NCBI GenBank assembly: GCA_012934845.2
Contig: WNNJ02002846.1
Location: 124,001 to 188,000, forward strand
Length of the DNA stretch: 64,000 nt
Direction: 5' to 3'
DNA from: Pomphorhynchus laevis
Lineage: Eukaryota; Acanthocephala; Palaeacanthocephala; Echinorhynchida; Pomphorhynchidae
Part shown: piece by piece, positions 1 through 10,055 of the stretch
How positions within the stretch are numbered: the stretch's first letter is position 1
Layout: each line of letters begins with the position of its first letter
Position numbers and translations under genes: made by a program
Notes under the pieces: model-generated
Told to the model about the DNA's origin: nothing
The model's input: only the letters and a program-made list of their open reading frames with translations
Databases searched by the model: none

Positions 1-599
1 AAATGTATTAATATTAAATTGTTTAAATAATTTAATTGTGGTTGTTTTAACTTTTTAATTTTGAAACAATGTACTCGGTATTTATAAAGAAACTGATAGT
101 AATAATTTTTTAAATGTTGTGCTATCATTACTTACAAAATATTCCAAAAAATATGGCGTCAAAATTCTTCAAAGTCCATTATTTACCTTAGTCACTACGT
201 ATATATTGCATGCACAGTGGCATACAACATTTTTACAACATGTTTGCACTTTTATATGGGCTTTGAATTTTTAAATACAAATTGTATAGTTCAAATTATT
301 TTTTATTTAAATATTTATAATATATTAATAATTAATATTATAAGAAATTATCTAATAAAATTTATATTATCTAATTACATGAACTATCTTGTAGGGTTAT
401 GTTATGGTTGTTAATCACATCAATACTTTCTCAAATGACAAACCTTTTATAAAGTTGATCGAAAAGATCCGATATCGATAAAGCATTTTTGTTTGTTGAC
501 TAAATTAAATTTATTTTTTACATTTATTTTTTACAGAATAAAATATTCATCAAAATTTCACTGATAACAATGACTGCACAGGTATATCAACTTAAAATC
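1..599. other. AT-rich DNA, no gene recognised
   Basis: This stretch holds homopolymer-rich, stop-dense AT-rich sequence. I see no coding pattern, RNA gene or clear repeat, except that a short motif near 548-585 (tcaaaatttcactgataaca) recurs near 1238-1262 and 60239-60265 next to the PLE-associated repeats. Confidence 0.5.
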
Positions 600-1208
600 A
601 AAAAACAAATTATAGATGACTAGTTTAATAATAGTAATCATTAGGAAAAATAAGTAGGTTTTTAAATTAAAGGTTGCACCTTTTCCTACCAACGCTGATT
701 TAATTGAAATTATTTCAATTAAATTTGCAAAATGTAAGACGAAAGTCTATTAAATCTAATTGCCAATAAAACCAGGCGATTCGAGTGATCGTCAGCCAAC
801 ATTAAAAGGACCGAAACGCGAAATGTAGGTATTGGATCAGCAGCTGATCCAATACCTAATACCAATACCAATATATGAGCATATACCAATATATTGGTGA
901 ACCTCAGTAGATGAGGTTTACCAATATCGAAATGTAGCTTACTGCTGTTGGCTATCAAAAATATATTTTGGGACGATATTATCAGTTCACTACAACGCTG
1001 ATTTGATTTGAAATCAGAAATGATTTCAATTAAACATGTATCATGTAGTAAAGTGTTTTATTAAATCCAATTCTCAATAAAGAATACGAGTATGGTAATC
1101 GTCAGCCAACGTTGAAAAGGCCAAAACGTGAAACGAAAGTATTGGATCAGTGACAAATGAGATCCACCAATATTGAAATGTAGAGTACTGCTGTTGGCTT
1201 ATAGATAG
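600..1208 (+). repeat. PLE-associated repeat, two tandem copies
   Basis: Two related units lie in tandem at about 692-956 and 993-1208. A third copy is at about 60,015-60,215, where the preceding 90 bp (about 59,925-60,010) also match 600-690. Each unit runs from an ACGC(T/A)GATTTGATTT-like start to TACTG(C/T)TGTTGGCTT. Inside is a GAAAC...CTGATGA core with flanking complementary bases, best kept at 60,136-60,178. The first unit carries an extra perfect inverted repeat around 827-857 (GGTATTGGATCAG and its complement). The array abuts the PLE reverse transcriptase fragment, so it may be a PLE terminal repeat, but that link is inferred from position. Confidence 0.6.
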
Positions 1209-1239
1209 GATTAGAATAGCGTATAATAATAAAATACTG

Positions 1240-1746
1240 GTCAAAATTTCAATGGTAGCAATCAGCTTTCCCAATATATGGCTCCACATAGCGGAGCCAT
1301 ACGGTAGATTTATACTCACATTTGGCAATGTATCTTTCCTCGATTGTCGATACATAAAGTTCTGCGTACGTCGGTCCAACTGTAGTACCCATTGCAGCTC
1401 CTATATTTTGTTTGTATATTTGATTGTTAAATTCAAAGATATTTGAATTAGAGACTACTTCAAGTAGAGATTTTAGGTTGATGGCATCATTTTCTGGTAA
1501 CCCGTAGTTAATTAGATGTGAATGTATTGCTTTAATACCGTTTTCATGTTTTATAGATGTGAATAACGATTCTATATCCAATGTACATAAGATGGTGTTA
1601 TGCCCTAACTTCGTACTGACAGTCTCATATTTCCGCAAAAAGTCATCAGTACTAGATAGGAAAGAAGGACGATTCGACAATATTGGATATAACTTCTTGT
1701 GAAGATAACGTGATGCTTTCTCGGACATTGTACCACAATTTCTCAC
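1240..1746 (-). mobile_element. Penelope-like element, reverse transcriptase fragment
   Basis: The minus strand encodes about 165 residues of a PLE reverse transcriptase. It contains the LYPILSNRPSFLSSTDDFLRK region, the catalytic-block phrase LCTLDIESLFTSI, the NQIYKQNIGAAMGTTVGP stretch and the E(E)RY...WLRYV region leading toward the active site. These are hallmarks of Penelope RTs rather than LINE RTs. The fragment begins only 20 bp from the plus-strand GIY-YIG fragment of the next entry, so the two enzyme halves face apart. PLE copies are often 5'-truncated and partly inverted, which fits. It is a partial copy. Confidence 0.8.
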
Positions 1747-1765
1747 AATCGGTCTACCATCAAAT

Positions 1766-2345
1766 GTGGATATTCCACGTCTGAGAATCGGATTTCACAC
1801 CACATATAATCTACGAAGATTATTAAATACAAAGAAATGTGAACCAGGTACTAACGCTCAATGTAATGATAAACGGTGCAAATGTTGTTCAAGTATGAAT
1901 AACATAAATCATTTCACAAGCACCATAACAGGAATGAAGTACTTAGTGAGTGGCAACCACACATGCAAGTCCAAATACGTGTGTACCTTTGCCATTGTAT
2001 GCAGTGCGACCAACAATATGTTGATGAAACATCAAATCAGCTTAACGTTCGTATGAACGGAATACGAGCCGATATAAAGTCAAAGCATATTGGTCGTGAT
2101 GGCGCAGCAAACCATCAAATAGAAAACCACGATCATGCTATGAATGTCACAATTTTGCGTGGAGATTTCAAAACGGTAAATGAAAGAAAAAACAAGGAAC
2201 AGCGTTGGATAGCACAATTAATGTGTGATAGCGCACTGAAGACATTTCACAGATGTCATTTACCGTAAATATAAAAAACGCATGAGTATTGAACAGTTTT
2301 AAACAATTGCCGAGGAAGGCATTTTGCCGAAAGCTTCAATTAATT
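1766..2345 (+). mobile_element. Penelope-like element, GIY-YIG endonuclease part and 3' end
   Basis: Two overlapping frames on the plus strand encode the C-terminal part of a PLE. The first (1766-2056) has a cysteine-rich linker (CNDKRCKCCSSM) and TITGMKYLV, typical of the region before the endonuclease. The second (1963-2268) has CDQQYVDET, then NGIRADIKSKH, NHQIENHDHAMN and NKEQRWIAQL, which match the GIY-YIG nuclease of PLEs. The open frame changes between the two parts, so this copy is not intact. Downstream at about 2,308-2,332 lies CCGAGGA-A-GGCA-TTT-TGCC-GAAA, the hairpin-plus-GAAA pattern seen at many PLE ends and resembling a hammerhead core. Confidence 0.8.
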
Positions 2346-2453
2346 AAATAATAAATATTTCTTTTTCCGGTGTTTAAATATAAAATTTCAATATATATAA
2401 AGGCGTTCCATAGCAAATCCCGGAGACAGTGCTCTCTATTCACTGACTATATA

Positions 2454-2903
2454 TATACTAAATGGTGTTGCTTGATAGACTGGACTTCGATTCACGACTT
2501 TCAGTCACCATGTCACTTCTAGACGACCACTTCAGCATCGAAATGATGAGTACCCGGCAACACTCATCAGTAGAATGAGGTACACACTGGTCGTTTCGGT
2601 TGCCTGTGTGACATTGTGAATAAAGGCGTTTCCGACACTTTGCTTAATTGTCTGAGGCTTTCGCTCTTAACCAGATCGAATTGCTGTGCGGACCATCCTT
2701 AAACACTAGGCAGAGGTTGTTGCTGAATTGTCGCTGCACTCGTTGGATCCTAAATGGATACGGCAGGTATAATAGTAATGCACGAATGTGCTGAGTAGAC
2801 AACGGTCCAGGATTTCTTACGAAATACGGCATTTATACTAAATGGTGTTGCTTGATAGACTGGACTTCGATTCACGACTTTCAGTCACCATGTCACTTCT
2901 AGA
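2454..2903. repeat. 70-bp exact direct repeat, offset 380 bp
   Basis: Positions 2454-2523 and 2834-2903 are identical over 70 bp (both start TATACTAAATGGTGTTGC and end GTCACTTCTAGA). Between them is a 310-bp segment with a hammerhead-like core. Perfect identity in a region of decayed repeats suggests a recent duplication or terminal repeats of a PLE-like unit. Confidence 0.85.
2530..2625 (-). repeat. Hammerhead-like core unit, copy 1
   Basis: Read on the minus strand the order is GGCAACC-GAAAC ... GTA ... CTGATGA-GTGTTGCC. The flanks GGCAAC and GTTGCC (plus-strand 2599-2604 and 2556-2561) can pair as hammerhead stem II, with one bulged base. The core boxes CUGAUGA and GAAA and a GUA triplet are exact. 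Stem I and stem III are weak. The unit is related to that at 3,255-3,335. Confidence 0.5.
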
Positions 2904-2934
2904 TATTATTATTTATTATTACTTCTTTATTATA

Positions 2935-3130
2935 TATATAATACAGCAGGACGCTACTAATCAGTCTGGGTGGGTCTCATCAGCTGCTGACCCAGACCTA
3001 CATTTCACGTTTCGACCCTTATTATCTGCTTTCTCCGTTGACTGATGCTGATCGGATTTGAACTCAGGACGTCTGTATCGTGATTCAACGTTGCTTGCTT
3101 TCTCACAAAATCCGTTGAAGGATACGTTTT
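2935..3130 (-). repeat. tRNA-derived SINE with hammerhead-like segment
   Basis: On the minus strand a B-box-like motif (GAGTTCAAATCC, near 3,055-3,066) is followed by GGGTC-GAAAC (3008-3017 complement), ATGTAGGTCTGGGTCAGCAG and CTGATGA-GACCC (2972-2983 complement). The end of the unit runs into a TATATA tract at about 2,930-2,940. Two more copies form an inverted pair at 44,075-44,520. The B box and the absence of coding sequence point to a pol III-derived SINE. No convincing A box was found. Confidence 0.6.
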
Positions 3131-3588
3131 TATAGTTTTTAAATCCGATTGAGTTAAACTGTGTTCCAGGAACTAATAAGCTTCAGTTTTATAATTGTAA
3201 ATGTTGCCAAAAACCGGAGTTCGATTACAAGTAGAGCAGACTTCCTTATCACTCCTAGACGAGCTGATGGTAGCCGGCAGCACTCATCAGTAGGGTGAAC
3301 TACCATCAGTCGTTTCGGCTGCCTTGTGATATATTAAAATGCATCTCCGAGAATTTGTTAATGTGGTAGCATGGGCCTAGCTTACTTAACCTAACCATGT
3401 GCTTTCCGGATCATCCTAATTTTATTCGGCGGAAATTTTACTTGCTGTAGTTGCTTGCTTTCTCACAGGATCCTTTTGAGGATACATTTTTATAATTTTA
3501 AATCAGAATATGTAAAACTGTACTTCGGGAGCTAAAAAGCTTCAGTTTCATAATCGAAGATGTTGTCAAAAACCGGAGTTCGGTTTAA
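3092..3588. repeat. Direct repeat of about 140 bp flanking a hammerhead-like unit
   Basis: About 3,092-3,232 and 3,447-3,588 are diverged direct repeats. Both begin TTGCTTGCTTTCTCACA and end with AAAAACCGGAGTTCG, sharing GAGGATAC-type and AAGCTTCAGTTT blocks between. The 3,233-3,446 segment between them holds a hammerhead-like unit. The right-hand copy abuts the 3' end of the family A LINE at about 3,595. Confidence 0.7.
3255..3335 (-). repeat. Hammerhead-like core unit, copy 2
   Basis: Minus-strand order GGCAGCC-GAAAC ... GTA ... CTGATGA-GTGCTGCC. The stem II arms GGCAGC and GCTGCC (plus strand 3318-3323 and 3276-3281) pair perfectly. They differ from copy 1 by a paired A-T to G-C change. 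A second inverted repeat, CTGATGGTAG with CTACCATCAG (plus 3,301-3,310 and 3,263-3,272), overlaps the first in pseudoknot order. Confidence 0.5.
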
Positions 3589-3594
3589 AGTAGC

Positions 3595-6190
3595 AAACGC
3601 ATGACAGCTGCACGCTTACAAATCCCCTAACTAACAAAAACAGCAAAAGTCATAAAGATAAATTTGTTAAATTGTTTAATTGGATCGGATTTAGCGTGTG
3701 AAACATTGCATTGAGGTTGATTGCCGTATATAAATGGGCAGATGTTTCCGCGAAAGAGGAGCAGCCACAATGAAAGAGCGGAAGCCAAAGATGTAGAGTA
3801 GTTTTTGGACATACAAAAGAAGGAAAGTACATGAACGCAAAGAACACTAAACAGGACGAGAATTGTTGAGAAAAAAGGTTGATAAATGAAGGGGTATGAA
3901 AAGTTACAAGGAAGAAATCAGTTAGAAGAAGACGAATTTGAACAGGATAATAAATGGTATACAAATCGAGAGAAGCCATATGGTGAACGTATGATTAAAA
4001 CCACACAAACGGAGGAGAATTAAGACGGATGCGTTGACGATGCGTTGTATTGGAAGAAGAGTAGATTTAAGTGAGTTGAACAATAGATTAAGACAGTAAT
4101 CAAGTCTTGAGAAAAAAGTGCATATATGAGAGTCATACAAGAAGGAAAATCGATCAATCTACGAATTTGACGGAGGTTAGGGAGAATCAAGGTAGATGAG
4201 CGTACTTTATCTCTAACGAAAGGTTTAAGTGAAAGTCGGTTGTCGAATGGAAGCATGGTAAAACGTTATTATCAACTATAGGAAGAATTGTAGAATTTAA
4301 TGATACGGAGGGAGGTTCTAATCCGGGGCGTCAAGCAGGGATCCACATTATTCTGGATTTATTAGGATTCACAGGAAGACGAAGGAAGAAATATGATTGA
4401 AAATTGAGGCAAGACAGTTGGAAGCAGAAACACTAAGATCATGAATAAAATAAGCAGGTACATGGACATAGATGAGAATGCTTCAGCATATTGCATAACA
4501 TGGAAGTTAAGTGTATAATAAATACAATACAAATCACAGGGAAGAGAGAAAAGCAAAGGGTTTTATACGGAGCCTTATTAAACACCGGACGGGATGAAAG
4601 AAGGATGGGAAAGAGAATAGTTAGAACAAACGCGAAAAGCACGGTTGGATATATATGAAATATATATCAAACACAGTTATATATCAAAAGCTACAGTTTG
4701 TAAATAAAAACCATAATCATGACGAAGACGATGGAAAAGAATCGAGTGATTGTTGATGTCAAAAGCAGATGAGAGTTCAAAAGAATCTCTGGCATTACAT
4801 AATTTTTGATCGCTTGAGATGAGTAAATCGTTATAAAATTTAAGACAGGCAATCTCAGTAGAGTGATTAGAGCGAAAAGCAGCTTGAAATGGAGAAAACA
4901 AATTAAATGAAAATAGATATGCACTAACTTGCTTGAGAACAAACGCTCAAAGAGTTTGGAGAGGGTCGGGAGAAGTAAGATGTTAGTGAGGGGTTGAGAG
5001 ATTGCTTTTTGATGAAAGGGCGAACAATGGCACATTTCCAGTTGGAAGGATATGTGCGGCTAGGGATAGACAAGTTGAACAATGTTGTTAGGAATGGTGA
5101 TATGGATGAGCAGATATTTTTAAGGAGGTGAGTGGGAATTTGGTCAGAAAGAAAGGTTTTATTAGGTAATGACAGATGAACAGACGAAACTTTATTAGAC
5201 GGAACGGAAAGAAGGTGGAATAGTTTTAGGAAAGAAGTATTTAAAGAGAAGAGAAGGTACAAGGGGTATATGGATAGAAGGTAAAGTAAATTTGATAGCT
5301 TAGATTGTAGATTAGAAGTAAATTCATCAGGACTTATGCTACAAAGGGTAGATGATCGTTAAATAATTAAGTTTAAGATTTTCCAACTAGATTTAGAGTT
5401 GAAAGAAGATTCGAGTTGATTTAGCCAAAAGAAAGTACGTTTAGTACGCATAAGACTGAGATGGGAACGGCGGATAGAAAGATAGTAAGCACGGATATTT
5501 GGAGTGAATGAGTTTGAAGAACGTTTAAGAAAGCGCTTAAACACTCGAAAAGAGTGATGGAGTCCACGCTTAGAAAGACAACAGTCGGAATCGCACCAAG
5601 GGGCATGGCGCAAGCACCGAAAACGTCGGGGTCGAATAGGCAAAAGGTGATTGAGGATGGTCGTAAGCTCAGAATCAAACAGAATGCAGAGATCATCGGA
5701 AGAAAGATAATTAATTGGAAGTGAACATAGTGAAGAATATGGTAAGGTTGAACAAAGAATAGGGATATCTAGAAGTTTCCAGGGTCGACTTGCAGTAGCT
5801 AATGTTTGAGGAGGGAAAGGAGGATTGAGATTGGGACGAGAAAGAGTAAGAGTGACAAGGAAATGATCGGACAAACCAGGATCAGTAATTGACAATGAGG
5901 TATAGTCATTGAAGCAGTTGGGAACAGCAATGATGTCGAGATCACCGCCGAGATTAACAGTGGGCTTGTTGAGCGTAATTTATGGTTTTAAAATCAGAAA
6001 AAAAATTAGTTAGAGTGATAAAGTCAGAGTTAGCTGGACGATTAAGACTAATGTTAAAGTAACCGAGAACAAAAGAAGGAGTAGAAGAAATGAACAGAGA
6101 ACGAAGATCTGCAATGTCGTTAAAGAACATACGTGAGGGGGCAGCTGAGACTGGACGATATATAATCACAAGTATAATTTCAATCATATA
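3595..6190 (-). mobile_element. Family A (L2/CR1-type) LINE, decayed copy
   Basis: On the minus strand, discontinuous frames give the 3' two-thirds of an L2/CR1-type ORF2. From 5' to 3' these are endonuclease pieces (IIYRPVSAAPS, FVLGYFNISLNRP near 6,187-5,954; ITDPGLSDHFLVTL near 5,890), the linker, RT with YPSNWKCAIVRPFIKK (about 5,030), FRSNHSTEIACLKFYNDLL (about 4,870) and the C-terminal thumb (LNLLFNSLKSTLLPIQRIVNASV, PSFINL; about 4,080-3,900). Many frame changes and stops make it non-functional. Unlike the young copies it keeps Trp in the PSNWK motif. The 3' end near 3,598-3,620 shows a worn version of the terminal hairpin. Confidence 0.85.
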
Positions 6191-9100
6191 TGCTTAATTC
6201 ATTATTAAAGTAGTTTATATATATTAGCTCGCTCAGATGCCGTAAAAGAAATTATTATAGTAAACTTCCACTCTGATTTGTTATCAGTAGTTCCGTGTCA
6301 TCATTGTTTGAAGAAACTAAACCAACTCATATTTATTTAGTATTTTGATGTAAGTATCGCTAGAAGACTTTTATATTCGCTTGAAAACTGAAAATTCTAT
6401 CGTTACCTGTCTTGTTTTCCAGCTTTTTCCGCTTTTATCTGATCCATCGATTGTACTCATGTGATACAATCTGTGATACGATGAAACTTTGATACAGTTG
6501 TGTATCCGCAAGAACTTGGAATAATTATCGTATTTTTGCAATGTGTATAATGCATTATTTGTAAAAGTTGTTGTTTGAAGGTCCTACCTCCAATGCATAG
6601 CTAATCGGTAAATATAAGACTTACTCGACGAATGCGTAGATTCTCGCTCGGGAATGCAAACGATGAACCCGTTGATTAACACGAGTATTCAATGCTTGAC
6701 TTTCGATAGACTTAAGGGCAATACTGTGGTTTGCTTATTTAAGGTGAAGCCAAATATGGAAAATGCATCTAAGTGTAATGATTTTTTCGCATTATTTTCA
6801 TTTCTTGTATAAGCTTCTTTATTTCGATGAAAGATACTCATCTAAATGTTCGCTATCACATAAAAATACATCGGCCGGCGCACGAAAATTTTTAAAATTT
6901 TTTATATTAAATTTTTTAATTAAAATTTTTTTAAATTTTTTAGAATTTTTTTATCCAGTAATGTTTTAATTTTTTCTAAGGAAAGCGCGTTCAACTCTAT
7001 ATGTAAAGAAGGATAAACATGTCTTTAATAATCAATGATTTTTACTGGTACTTTGTAAACTATGTGCTCACGTGAAAGGAGGCTCTAATGTTGCATTCGA
7101 GGATTTACAGCTAATTATTGTGTTTTGGCTGCAAATTGCCGAACACATTATCATGTGAGCTCATTAATAAATATATATTACATCTAACAATTGATATAAT
7201 GCTTTGCTAAACGTCAGTACCTTTTCGTTTTAATTCTATACTCTCAATTGTTGCTTTTCAAACAATAAGATTAAAGCAAGGTTATATTTAAATAGCAACT
7301 ATAACGACGACATTTCAATTATTTTGTCAATGATTACTACACTCGGGTTGAAACTACTTTGTTGAGCGATAGTCATCGTAAGTGCTATCTATTTGTAATA
7401 GTTTAACGCGTTACGAAATATCACTAAGGATAGAAATAATGTCACCACTGCTAAGTATACACATTTTGTATTAGCTTATTTCCATATGGTAGTAGTCTTC
7501 CAATAACTAACAATTAATAGCGTAATTACTTCGTTCATAATTGATTCATTTGTAAAATATATCTTATTGTATTAATTCTAATATTGATTTAACAAGGTTT
7601 TCATAAAAATATGCGATAAAAATGATTTATTATTATAAATAATAATTATTATTTTCTTTACTTTAAAAATATCATCAATTAAATAAACTTTAGCTCCTAT
7701 TTTTGTATCTTAAGGTTCTTAGCCAGTGTTTTGAACTTTGTGCTTTGATTTTTGCTCAGTTTATCGTACGGACAAATTATTGAAAAAAAATGATTTCATC
7801 GTAACAAATATTTCGACCATCAGTAGTTGTCAGGAAATATATAAGTTACTAGTTTTTAATTACATTAAATAACTAATTTGATATTCCCGAATAATATTAC
7901 ACCCTTTTTCTATGCCCATTTATCATTATCCCTTGTTGTAATGTTTATCGCCAATTTTCGTTTATAAATGAAGTCGCTTAAAATAAAAATAGTAGATTTT
8001 TTCCATTTATTTACGCATTTCATATCAAAATATAAATAGACATGACTTATCATGACTTATTATTACATGTCTAATTATGATTATACATTTTTATTATTTA
8101 ATATTAAGTAAAATTAGGCTTAATAAACTGGAAAAAATGATTTTCCAACCTTACTTTAATATTTGAACATTTTTAAAAATATCACAAATGAGATGATTAA
8201 ATAGTAAGCCTGCTCTTTTATGTGCGCAAAATAACTATATAACAAAATGTGGTCGTATTTGCTGTATCGAACACTGAACAAAACGCATCACAATTATGGT
8301 TCTGCTGTGTATCGAACGTTGTCTAAGTACTGGCTGATGTGTTGTGTTCTGTTCTGTTGCCTTTTGAATATTTTATTTTGTATTTCACTTAATGTACTCG
8401 CAAATGGAAAAGAACTTTTCTAAAATCAGATTGTTCGATCCACAATTGCATAATTTTAAGTGTATTGAAATTAGTTATAATTCAATCAGAGAGTTTCAAT
8501 TTACACTATACACCATAAAAACCGACTCTTGGTTCACCAGTAGGTTCACATTATCGTTTTAACAGCTATAAAAAGAAAGGTACTCTTATTGAAAGCACCA
8601 AGTGTTTCAATCGTTATCGAAATAAACTCCAATCTTTCATTTTCTGTATAATTATATTTTTGTATTGTCGTCAGCTCAAAAGGGTTGAGAATAATTACAG
8701 GTCCGGAAACCCTGAAGAGCTATAATTATTTACAAGTGTGTTAGAGCCAGTAAAATGCTAGCACATCGCCCCTGTATTGCTCCAATGGCATTAAGATAGC
8801 TCTATGCAAACATTTAATGTTAGGCTTAGAAATACTGCTAAGCTCCTGATTTGCTGTAATATGCGCGATGTTCAAAGCACTAAAACTAACGTAATTGACC
8901 GTGCGTGTTTTGCGGATCAAGAGGATGAATAGAAGCACCTTAGTTTATTAACTCCAGATACGTCGACTTCCGTTTCGCATATCCATACGTGTATTGTATG
9001 CGAAAGCCTAGTCTCAGTGCGATCATTATCTTATGGCTCGATCGATATGTCAGTGCGATCGTTATCTCAGTGTGATCGTCATCTTATGTAGTACTATACC
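6191..9100. other. AT-rich intergenic DNA
   Basis: No gene or intact element is recognised. A low-complexity A/T run lies at about 6,885-6,970. Near 7,796-7,840 is a worn PLE-end-like motif (GGTCGAAATATT on the minus strand). Around 9,010-9,095 the motif CAGTGCGATCRTTATCT recurs imperfectly three times. Confidence 0.4.
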
Positions 9101-9584
9101 CCCGGCAAGTTATAGTCTAATCGTTCTTCCGAATGTGTGAAATAATTCTCACAAGCTTTTGTCTTTTGCTATTTCTCGAGACCCTCCGAAACATCTGCGA
9201 TACTTGCTTGTGGGTGTTCATCCCCGAGGATATGTAGGCAGCTGTGGAAGTTTGTGTCATCGACATGATTCCAAGTCCGCCAAGTCGTATCGGTAGGTTG
9301 TATTGCTCTTACATATAGACATATAGCTACACGATCATATCCATTTTAGTGAACGGCGCAGACCTCCATAATACGACTCCAGAAGTGCACTGTCCAAGCA
9401 GGAGTAAATCCTAGAAAATAAGAGTCTCGGTATTGTTAGGCGTTTTTCAGAAGTATGAGTCGTTGGTGGTAAGTTGCATCTATCGGTTAGTCATCCATTC
9501 CAGCTCACAAACTTTGTATGTTAGGCAATTATCGATTGCACTCTGATCACCAATCGTTGTCCCTCGGTACTATCAAATCAGATC

Positions 9585-9840
9585 AGGTAACTGAGTCTAC
9601 GTATGCTAAATTATTTTTAAATTAAACATAATGATAAATAAAAATAAAATAATTAAATAATAAAATAATTATAGATAATTAATAATTTTATAAGATTTCA
9701 TTTAACTTATCTCAAGTTAAAATAAAAAATTGAAATTTAAAATAAAAGTCATTTTTATGAATTGACTAATAAATAATAGTCGATGTTTCAGAATAAGGAT
9801 TAGTAGTCATCAGGAGGAGTTGCTATGTTATCAGGAACTT
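9585..9840. repeat. AT-rich dispersed repeat shared with 32,240-32,430
   Basis: The start ACTGAGTCTACGTAT and the end AATAAGGATTAG-AGTCATCAGGAGGAGTTGCTATGTTATCA match 32,258-32,272 and about 32,388-32,425. AT-rich filler of similar composition lies between. In both places it lies in or beside a family C LINE, so it may be a small element that inserted in family C or part of that element's untranslated end. Confidence 0.5.
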
Positions 9841-9915
9841 CAAATTTGGCAGAGTTCAATAGTAAACTGAAACTGGCACCGAATGTCATTATATATACAC
9901 TCTTATGTACCGTTA

Positions 9916-10055
9916 AGAACACCATATTCAACACACCATTTGTTCATTTGCGAACACCATAGTCAAAATACCATATGTTCATTTGCGAACACCATAGTCA
10001 ATATACCATATGTTCATTTGCGAACACCATAGTCAATATACCATATGTTCATTTG
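9916..10055. repeat. 35-bp tandem repeat, nearly four units
   Basis: The unit CGAACACCATAGTCAATA-TACCATATGTTCATTTG repeats with a strict 35-bp period (starts at 9,951, 9,986 and 10,021, with partial units at both ends). It interrupts the family C RT, and 35 is not a multiple of three. Confidence 0.85.

Noticed and set aside
9916-10055. CRISPR array
   Set aside because: The units are contiguous with no unique spacers, and the window is eukaryotic.
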